From Panicum virgatum (Eukaryota; Streptophyta; Magnoliopsida; Poales; Poaceae), in contig NC_053153.1 in NCBI RefSeq assembly GCF_016808335.1, forward strand, positions 21,463,033 to 21,527,032: a stretch of DNA of 64,000 bases, given 5' to 3'. Every line of letters starts with the position of its first letter. Position 1 is the stretch's first letter. The notes below the pieces were generated by a model, which was not told where the DNA came from, searched no databases, and was given only the letters and a program-made list of their open reading frames with translations. The position numbers and the translations under genes were made by a program. Positions 56,210 through 64,000 of the stretch are shown piece after piece.

Positions 56210-59200
56210 CTGGTTCCTAAAGAGATGGAGAAACTCCTTCTTCAGAGCATCTTCGCGTTTCCACGTAGCTTCTTCTACTCCGTGTCTGCTCCGTTGCACT
56301 CTGCAAATCCGTACTTCTGAGTTCCTTATTCTTTTTGTGACAGTGTCCAGAATTTTGACCGATACTTTCTGGTATCGCAGGTCTGGCTGCAAATCTATTG
56401 CCTCCACTGGGACGTGTTCTGTCTCGGGTACCCTCAAACACCTTCTTAATTGTGAGACATAGAACACCGGGTGTATATCTGACATTCCTTCTGGTAGTTG
56501 GAGTCGGTAGGCTACTTTTCCAACTTTCTTTAGTACTTGGTACGGTCCAATGTACCGAGGGGCTAACTTTCCGTGTACTTAAAACCTTCGGGTCCCTCGA
56601 ATAGGTGAAACCTTGAGATAGACGAAGTCTCCTGGATTGAAACTTATTTCTCGTCTTTTTTTGTCCGCATAGCTCTTCTGTCTGGACTGGGCTGCTTTTA
56701 ATTTTTTGCGGATTTCTGCTACTCTTTCTTTTGCTTACTTTATGAGGGCTGGTCCAACTAATGAACACTCTCCTACTTCTGACCCCCTTAGAGGGGTTCT
56801 GCACTTTCTCCCATAGAGAGCCTCAAATGGCGACATGCCTAAGCATGCCTGATAACTGTTGTTGTATTCGAACTCTGCATAGGGCAAACTCTGTTCCCAA
56901 TCTTTACCATAGGTAAGGACACATGCCCTTAACATATCCTCCATAATTTTATTCACCCTCTCAGTCTATCCATCAGTCTGCGGGTGATAGGCCGAACTAA
57001 AATCCAATTTGGTCCCCATGGCCTTATGCAGACTTTTTCAAAACTTGGAGGTGAACTGGGTCCCTCGATCTGAAGCGATTCTACTAGGCACACCATGGAG
57101 TTTTACTATATTATCCACATAGAGCTGGGCTAGCTTTTCTCCTCAATAGTTGGTCCGTACGGGTAGGAAGTGAGCGACTTTGTTGAGCCGGTCCACTATT
57201 ACCCAAATGGAATATAAACTTTTTGGGTCTTAGGCAATCCCACCACAAAATCCATTCCTATCTCATCCCATTTCCAAACTGGGATAGGTAGGGGTTGTAG
57301 TAATCCTGCTGGCTTCTGATGCTCAGCCTTGATCCTGGGCAATGTCTGACTTTATTCCATTCCACCAATACTTTTGTTTTAAATCCAAATACATTTTGGT
57401 GGACCCTGGGTGTATGGAATATACCGAGTTATGAGCCTCGTCCATGATCATTTGCCGAAAGTCCTCTTCTTTGGGCACACAAATCCTATCTTTATACCAC
57501 AAGGTTTCCTTATCGTCCACTCGAAAATCCGGTGCTTTGTTCTCTCCAGTATGTTTGCGGATTTTCATTAAATCATTGTCCGAACCTTGGGCTTTTCTGA
57601 TGCTATCCTCCAGGGTAGGTTGAACACTCAGCATGTGGCTGGAGCCTCGAGGGACAATGTGCACATTCAATCGTGCCATTTCCTCTTGCAAATGAGCATC
57701 CTTGGGTCCATAAGGTTTCCGGCTTAATCTATCTGCTATCACGTTTGCTTTACTAGGGTGGTAATAAATTTTCACATTATAATCCTTGACCAGTTCTAAC
57801 CATCTTCTCTGCCTGAGGTTTAGATCTGGTTGGGTGAAGATATACTTCAGGCTCTTATGATCCGTGTATATCTCACACTTGTTTCCAATCAGGTAGTGCC
57901 TTCAAATCTTGAGGGCATGCACTACGGCTTCAAACTCCAAATCATGTGTTGGGTAATTTTGCTCATGAGGCTTGAGCTGTCGGGAGGCATAAGCTACTAC
58001 CTTCCCGCCTTGCATGAGGACACATCCTAACCCTTGGCGGGATGCGTCACAATAGACGACAAAATCCCGGTGAATATCTGGTAGGGTTAGCACTGGGGCG
58101 GTTGTCAATCTTCTCTTCAATTTCTGAAAACTCTTTTCGCAGGATTCTGTCCAAACAAACTTCTTTTCCTTCTTAAGCAGCTCCGTCATGGGCCGGTCTA
58201 TCTTGGAGAATCCTTCAATAAATCTCCGATAATACCCAGCTAATCCAAAAAAACTTCTGATTTCACTAACATTAGTTGGTTGCTGCCATTTGGAAACCAC
58301 TTCGACTTTCTCAGGGTCGACTGCTACTCCTTCTGCGGTCAGAATATGACCAAGGAAAGCCACTTGCTCCAGTCAAAATTAACATTTGCTGAATTTAGCA
58401 TAGAATTTCTGCGCTCTCAACTTTTCCAAAACTACCCGCAGATGTTGCTCGTGTTCCTAGACACTCTTGGAGTAAATAAGTATGTCGTCGATAAAGACTA
58501 CGACAAACTTATCTAACTCATCCATAAACACCTTGTTCATGAGGTTCATGAAATAAGCAGGTGCATTAGTGAGTCCAAAAGATATCACAGCAAACTCAAA
58601 CTGCCCATAACAGGTGACAAAAGCTGTCTTTGGGATGTCACTTTCCTTAATCTTGAGTTGGTGATATCCTGATCTCAGATCAATCTTGGAAAAGTACTCG
58701 GCTCCTTTTAACTGATCGAAGAGATCATCAATTCTGGGGAGAGGGTACTTATTTTTTATGGTAATCTCATTCAGTGCATGATAATCTACACACATCCTCA
58801 TATTCCTGTCCTTCTTCTTGACAAATAGGACTGGGTCTCCCCATGGGGATGAACTAGGTCTGATAAAACCACTTTGTTGTAACTCTTCTAGTTGTTTCTT
58901 CAGCTTTGCTAGTTCTGAGGCTGCCATCCTATAGGGTCTCTTGGCTATGGGAGAGGTCCTTAGGACAAGGTCAATGGGGAACTCTATGTCCCGGTCTGGT
59001 GGCATTCCAGGGAGTTCGTCGGGGAAAACATCAGGGTATTCATTCACAACTGGAACTCCTTCTAAGGATTTCACAACCATCATGAAAACTATTGTGTCTG
59101 GTCCACTTCCCAGAGTATGGCAGGTCACTTGCATCCCATATGAGTTGGTTAGGTGTACTACCTTGTCAGCACAACCTATGAGGTCATTGTGTAGACTTAA

Positions 59201-60688
59201 CCAGTCCATTCCAAGGATCACATTTATTTCTTTAGACTTAAGTACTACTAGATCTGCTAGAAATTCTACCCCACTTAAATTGATCCTTACCCGGGAACAA
59301 CTCAGTTGACACTTGATGTCACCTCCAGGCGTTTGGGTCAATAGGGGTATTTTTAGTAGTATCGTAGGTATTTTATGCTTATCCACAAAGCTTGACGATA
59401 TGAATGAGTGTGATGCTCCAGAATTAAATAATTCTGTTGCCAGAGTTGAGCTGACTAGGAACTCACCAAGTACTACTCCTTGTGCACCCTGAGCCTCCTG
59501 CGCGTTGATGTGGTTGACGCGGGCTCGTCCATAAGGCTGCTGGTTGTTGCTGTTGCCCTTGTTATTGATGCCGACGGGGACACGGTTGGCTCCGGATACA
59601 TGTGGCCTAGGCCCATTCACCAAGATAGAGAAGGCCGATGCAGCAGGCTTGTTTCTGGCATATGGGTAGTTGGCAATGTAATGCCCTGTCTCACGGCAGT
59701 TGAAACAGGCCCTAGCATTGTTGTTGTTGGTGGTGACTTGGCTGGCATTGCTCTGCGGGGCCTTCATGGCGTTCTAGCTCCTGAACTATGTGTTAGGGGC
59801 GTGGGGGCCTGTCACTTGGGACTGGGTCCTATACTGCATTGGGGCCTGAGATCTTGGTGCAGTATAGCTGGAGCTTCTTGGTTTCTGGAAGCGGTCCTAC
59901 TGGCAGGCCTTGCTTTCCAGGAACTTATGCTTGTTTTCTTTCCTTTCTTCAGCTTTGGCCCTTTCTGTGAGAATGTCCATGTTCATCAGAGTATTGAAGT
60001 CTGGGTATATCTGAGGGGTAAGCAAGGTCCGGAGTTCTGGGCTCAATCCCTTCTTGAACATGTCCTGCTTCTTTTCATCCTTATCCACTTCCTCTGGTGC
60101 ATAGCGGGCAAGTTCCATGAACTGGTAGGTGTACTCTTCCACTGACTTGCTCCCTTGCTGCAGTTTGCGGAACTCATCCGCCTTGCACTTCATGGTGGCT
60201 GTGGGGATATGGTAGCGGCGGAACTCCTTCACAAATTCATTCCAAGTGATGGTGGAGGCATCTTCGGCAGCTGCACAGTAATTCTCCCACCAAGCTAAGG
60301 CAGTTCCAGTGAGTTGGTGAGCTGCCAGAAGAACCTTGTCTCGATCTTGGCACTCGAACGGCTCGAGCTTCCTCTGAATCACACACAGCCAGTCATCTGC
60401 CTCCAAAGGGTTGCTGGATCCGGCAAAGGTTGGTGGCTTGGTTCTCAGGAAAGCTGTCAGCTTGTCATTCATGGTCTGCTCTCATGGCCGCTTTATTGAT
60501 GAGGTGGCCAGGGCTTCCAGTATGAGGGTCTGATTGCTTATCGCCTGTGCCAAGTCCCCGAAAGGTGGAGGTGGTGGTAGTGGTGCTTCTCCTTGGTTTC
60601 CTTCTCCGTTCTGGCTCACTTCCTGTTCTCCCTGAAGAGGGTCCTGTCTGTTAGGCGGTCCTCCCGCGCCAGGGGCTGCAGGGTACAA
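56210..60688 (-). pseudogene. Gypsy gag-pol, many in-frame stops
   Basis: Coding similarity runs mostly in one frame. Gag (60688-59899) has FLRTKPPTFAGSSNPLEADD and WWENY, with a TGA at 60482-60484 before the usual MNDKL block and a TAG at 59897-59899. Two more TAGs at 59786-59788 and 59774-59776 precede a CCHC-type knuckle, [16 protein letters not shown]. The protease motif reads FNSGAS instead of DSGA, losing the catalytic Asp. Reverse transcriptase carries [24 protein letters not shown] and FIDDILIYS. RNase H has [17 protein letters not shown]; the integrase zinc-finger region is damaged near 57340. A TAG replaces a codon in the HPQTDG block near 56970. The C-terminal chromodomain (HPVFYVSQLRRCL to EEATWKREDALKKEF) follows. 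It cannot be expressed as one polyprotein. Confidence 0.9.
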
Positions 60689-61017
60689 CTGTGGGAGACT
60701 CTCGAACCGCGTCAGGAAGACATCTGTAGATTGGGTAGAGTCTTTGTGAGACTGAGATTAGGATTAAGTGATGTTCAAGTTATTTAGTTCGTATTTTTTT
60801 TGAAAAGGCAGAATCCACCTCCTGCCGATAAGCATACAGATTAATAAGCACACAGGCTAGCAAACAACAAGCACAAACAACTTCATTACTGCAAGGGGTA
60901 CAATACTGGGGCAAGGCCAAAATACGTACTACATGACTGGGTACAAAGGCCACAATTAATGGTACAACTTAAGCCAAAGGGGCTGGGGGGCTTTTTCTAG
61001 GGTTGCTTCTGGACATG
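60689..61017. other. Spacer between gag and extra ORF B
   Basis: Non-coding. On the minus strand it contains GGCAGGAGGTGGATTCTGCC followed by a short A-run (about 60832-60797). This resembles a LINE-type tail, so a small retroposon may have entered here. Confidence 0.4.
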
Positions 61018-61890
61018 CTACTCGCGGGACGAGCCTTCTTCTGGGATGGAGTGTGCCTCCAGGGGAATGAGCAGTCCTCTCTCGTCATTCTCTGGGTTTC
61101 CATTTTTCAAGGGTTGCTCACCAGCTTCTCCTTCAACGGTGGCAGTAGGCCCTTTCGGGTTCTCGGGTGGGGCTTGTGGGATCTCCAAAAGTGGTCCCCA
61201 TCCTATGATGGGCGTCCCAAGTAGGACATGGGTTTTCCCAATTGCCGGGACTGGCATTCCACTTCTGGTCCATTCTTGCATACGCCGGTCCCGGGCCTGC
61301 CTGAGGCTCTCCTGGGCAACCGCTTCACTACTGACCGCGGTTGAGGCTCTTGCCTCGGCTTGAGCCACCCGGATCTGATGCATTCTTACCGCGAGCTCTG
61401 CTTGCTCGGCCCGATGGGTCTGCTCCCTCAGGATGCTAGCTTGCTCGTCAAAGAGCTGATCCAAGGAGGCTAGGTAAGTAGCCACTTGGTACAGGGGGTC
61501 CTCTTCATGGCGGCGCCGTTCCAGGCTTCTCATGCGGGCCTCCCAAACTGGGGTTCTGACGGCAGGAGGAAAGAACCTCATTGGAGTGGGGGCAAGGTGT
61601 CCCTCAAAAATTCAGCACAGATAACGGAGCGCCTTCCTGACGACCAAGGGATATGTGTCTTGGTACCTAAACCCCGTGGCGGTCACTCGCCATGGCTGGA
61701 TGTCCGGGTAGCGGTCACTTTTGGCGATGACCAGGTTCACCCTGCAGCGGAGGGTACCATGGTGCTCGTACTCCCTGCTGTTGTACCTTGGGCGTTCCGA
61801 AACACCAAGACTCTCCAGGGCATTGATCAAAAGGCTGGGGAAGCCAGGTGCAGCTTGGCAAATGCCCTGGGTCCATCCTTCCTCAGCCAT
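61018..61890 (-). pseudogene. Extra ORF B in gypsy element, one internal stop
   Basis: A 290-codon frame starting MAEEGWTQGICQAAPG is interrupted once, by TGA at 61612-61614, and then stays in the same frame. It is paralogous to ORF A over its whole length. Shared blocks are GTLRC, YPD(I/V)(Q/E)PW, TTGF-like (here ATGFRYQDTY), RKALR, TPM-FFPP, and a coiled coil opening with LDQLFDEQA and RAEQAE. The C-terminal tail, Pro/Gly/Glu-rich, is longer than that of ORF A. It lies between ORF A and gag, outside the usual gag-pol. I do not recognise a named domain. It may have been functional until the stop arose, or the stop may be read through; neither is shown. Confidence 0.75.
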
Positions 61891-62042
61891 CTAAAAACAA
61901 AAATAGGGTGAACAAGCTTTGCACAGATACTTGGGTACAAAGGGAATAGATAGTCCTTATTAATACAACAGGGTGGGGTACATTTTCCATGGATACACGA
62001 TTATTAGGATAGCGGCTCTAGCTTAGGTGTACTACTCTCCTA

Positions 62043-62771
62043 TCATGGGGACTCTTCCTCGATCTGGATAGAGCACTTCTTTGGTGGAAGACACTGCTCC
62101 AACGCCTCATCTTTGGTCTGAGTACCCTTATCCCAATGGATTTCTTCGGGTTCTTCTTCTAACAACCCAGCTTCTGTCCTAAGCGCCTCGTAGTTTTGCC
62201 ATTGAGTTTGGAGAGCGGCCAGGGAGTTTTCTGCTCGTATGGCTCTTATCCGTTTTAACTCCATCTCTTGGATTGCCTTTTCTGCCCTGCGGATTTGGTG
62301 TTTCAGTTGTGCCGCCTGTTCGCGGTAGAGTTGGTCCAGGCCGGTGAGGTTTATGGATAGGTGGGAGACCGTATCTTCTAGTTCTTCTTCTTCCCTCCCA
62401 AGTCCTCTCATCCGGGCAATCCGTGAGCATCCTCTTCCTTCAGTAGGCGGGAAAAATCCCATAGGAGTCTGCTGAAGATGATGTTTGTAAACCACACGCA
62501 GACGTCGCAGGGCTTTTCGGGCGGCCTTTCGGTAGGTGTCTGGGAAGCAAAAGCCAGTGGTGGAGATGAACCAGGGTTCCACGTCAGGATAGCAGGTGCT
62601 ATTTCCCACGAAGATCATCATGCCGCACCGAAGGGTGCCCCTGGAGTCGTACTCCTGGTAGGTGTACTCCGGTGGGTCCACAACTCCGACGCGTTCCAGG
62701 CTGATTAGCAATAACTTAGAGAGGCCAGGCTCTGCGGGGCAGATTCTGCCACTCCATCCATTGTCAGCCAT
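62043..62771 (-). CDS. Extra ORF A in gypsy element, unknown protein with coiled coil
   Basis: An intact frame of 242 codons from the ATG at 62771, about 140 bp inside the 5' LTR, i.e. first in the element's internal region. The N-terminal half (residues 1-110) is compact, with GTLRCGMMIFVG, CYPDVEPWFISTTGFCFPDT and YRKAARKALRRLR. The junction TPMGFFPP leads to a helical, probably coiled-coil region (INLTGLDQLYREQ, QIRRAEKAIQEMELKR) and an acidic tail. It is paralogous to ORF B immediately downstream. It is neither gag, pol nor an envelope-like protein with a membrane segment. Function unknown; a duplicated additional ORF of the retrotransposon lineage is the simplest reading. An ORF captured from the host is the alternative. 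Confidence 0.75.
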   Translation of the reverse strand: MADNGWSGRICPAEPGLSKLLLISLERVGVVDPPEYTYQEYDSRGTLRCGMMIFVGNSTCYPDVEPWFISTTGFCFPDTYRKAARKALRRLRVVYKHHLQQTPMGFFPPTEGRGCSRIARMRGLGREEEELEDTVSHLSINLTGLDQLYREQAAQLKHQIRRAEKAIQEMELKRIRAIRAENSLAALQTQWQNYEALRTEAGLLEEEPEEIHWDKGTQTKDEALEQCLPPKKCSIQIEEESP

Positions 62772-62900
62772 CTGGAACAGGGCAAGCGTCAATGGTGGGT
62801 GTGTGTGTGAAAAAAGGGTTAAACAAGGAAAGTCCTAATGTGGAAAGACTTAAAAAAAAGATCTCGATCCTAGGTTCACGTCTTACGGCCAACCTACAAC

Positions 62901-62912
62901 TCTGATACCATC
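62901..62912 (-). other. Gypsy primer-binding site
   Basis: On the minus strand, two bases inside the 5' LTR end, TGGTATCAGAG matches the complement of the initiator-methionine tRNA 3' end. Confidence 0.88.
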
Positions 62913-64000
62913 TGAAGCGTCCCCTCATAAGAGGTGACTCAAATGTGATACAAAGATTAGTACCAAGAGGCTGATAACACATTTATTACATCAGATGGTA
63001 CATCACCGTACAACTCTACGCGGTAATGGGCAATAAAGTGCCACCATCGAGAGGACAAGAACTAAAACCCAAACAAGAACGTGAACTATGTAGAGGTCAT
63101 CAGAGTCTTGCGCCATACGAAGCTTCCTGCGGGTGACCCTAACCACAGGCAAGGTTGGGTGCGGAACGTAACCCCTACTCAACATCATCGGGAATAAATT
63201 TTGGATCTTCCTCTGTAAAAATTAAGCATGGGTGAGTACAAACGTACTCAGCAAGTCCAACCCCACCCACGGAGGGGGATAACACAGATTTCATGCATAG
63301 GATTAATCAAGGATAAGGCTATCGGTTAATTTGCGGTAAAGCTAATTTTATGCAAGGGTTTATTTTGATAGAAGAGTTTTCATAAAGCAATTTTTATCGT
63401 AACCGAATAACAAAATGTGGTTGATTCTCACAGAATCCAAGATTTTAAAAGTTGCTACCGGATTCCTCATCCGCCGTAGCACACGGCACTGCTGCCGGAC
63501 ACTTTTCAAAAACAACTCACGCCATTCCAACCATCCCCAGAAGAAACGCTAGTTATGTGACCAAACCATAACCTGCTCAATACCGTGAGCACGGCTATTC
63601 AAATAGGTTTTATACTCTGCATAGGTTGTACACTTTACCCACAAGTGGGGTACCGCAGCACGATCACTTTGGTGCCAGTGCGGATCCCAACAAAGCCATT
63701 ACCCACCTTAGCTGAGCCTGGCTAGCCAACACGGACTCCACCAAGGGGTTACCCTACCAACGAGGGCTAACCGGGGCATAAGTCACCCAGATCCTATCCC
63801 GTTTCCTTGGCCACCCATTGCTCTAAGCTCTCCTGATGACTAACAGGCCAGCTAGTGGGATTTATGCTAAACCGTTGCCACATACAACGGTCGAGTGGTT
63901 GTACGATGGATTAGGTTAGGCAAGACGTCACAACAACTCGGTCCTTAACTGTGACAAGGTGGACATCTTTCAACCTTGCTCAACCACATAGGTACGAGCA
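62913..64000 (-). repeat. Gypsy 5' LTR, partial
   Basis: Begins TGAAGCGTCCCC on the plus strand and matches 53062-54149. Only the last 1088 bp of the LTR (element orientation) are in the window. Confidence 0.93.

Larger units (their letters stand above)
53062..64000 (-). mobile_element. Ty3/gypsy chromovirus (Tekay-like), 5' LTR cut by window end
   Basis: The element lies on the minus strand. Its 3' LTR is 53062-56168 and its 5' LTR starts at 62913 and runs off the window; the two are direct repeats offset by 9851 bp. The internal region (56169-62912) holds, in element order, a primer-binding site, two extra paralogous ORFs, gag, protease, reverse transcriptase, RNase H, integrase and a chromodomain. 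This domain order and the chromodomain place it among chromoviruses; the 3.1-kb LTR suggests the Tekay/Del lineage. The polyprotein frame is riddled with stops, so it is not autonomous. Confidence 0.9.

Noticed and set aside
1..64000. CRISPR arrays, bacterial operons, rRNA genes or an organelle insert
   Set aside because: No regularly spaced identical repeats, no rRNA-like sequence and no run of plastid or mitochondrial genes; gene structures are nuclear plant type.

Overview
The window is nuclear DNA of a grass (Poaceae). It holds five conserved eukaryotic genes, four of them intron-containing, with GT-AG splice sites and monocot-style GC-rich first exons. Between and inside them lie typical grass mobile elements: Stowaway and Tourist MITEs, hAT and Mutator-like DNA transposons, a Ty1/copia element, a solo LTR and a large Ty3/gypsy chromovirus. 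The species cannot be fixed from the sequence alone. Exon models were built by hand from splice signals, preserved reading frame and remembered family conservation. No alignment or database search was run.

Layout. 1-7.7 kb is intergenic and dense in small elements: two related Stowaway MITEs, a Tourist-like MITE, and a 963-bp hAT element with a perfect 8-bp target duplication that carries a gene fragment resembling sphingosine-1-phosphate lyase. 8.1-10.2 kb (+) is an EB1C-type microtubule plus-end protein in 6 exons. It converges on a TRAPPC13 (TRAPP complex) gene at 11.0-16.6 kb (-) in 12 exons, one of 15 nt. 17.9-32.6 kb (-) is Mediator subunit MED16 in 16 exons. Its ninth intron holds an antisense copia retrotransposon with LTRs of only 105-117 bp.

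33-45 kb is a transposon nest. It contains a 139-bp hAT MITE, a 1.5-kb element with arms of about 430 bp, an Ac/Ds-like MITE, two Tourist MITEs sharing one TTA, and a 1.9-kb hAT element with a solo LTR inserted in it. It ends with a Pack-MULE that carries a fragment of plastid 3-phosphoglycerate dehydrogenase. 45.4-48.3 kb (+) is an intronless PRP6/STA1-type splicing factor. 50.7-52.2 kb (-) is a soluble epoxide hydrolase in 5 exons.

From 53.06 kb past the window end lies a Ty3/gypsy chromovirus on the minus strand. It has 3.1-kb LTRs, a gag-pol frame broken by many stops, and two tandem paralogous extra ORFs between the primer-binding site and gag. Those duplicated ORFs are the most unusual coding feature here.

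The five host genes are unrelated housekeeping-type functions: microtubule dynamics, vesicle tethering, transcription, splicing and epoxide detoxification or cutin metabolism. They do not form a cluster or pathway. The biology of interest is in the mobile elements and their gene capture, nesting and intron insertion. No bacterial-type operon, CRISPR array, tRNA or rRNA gene was seen.
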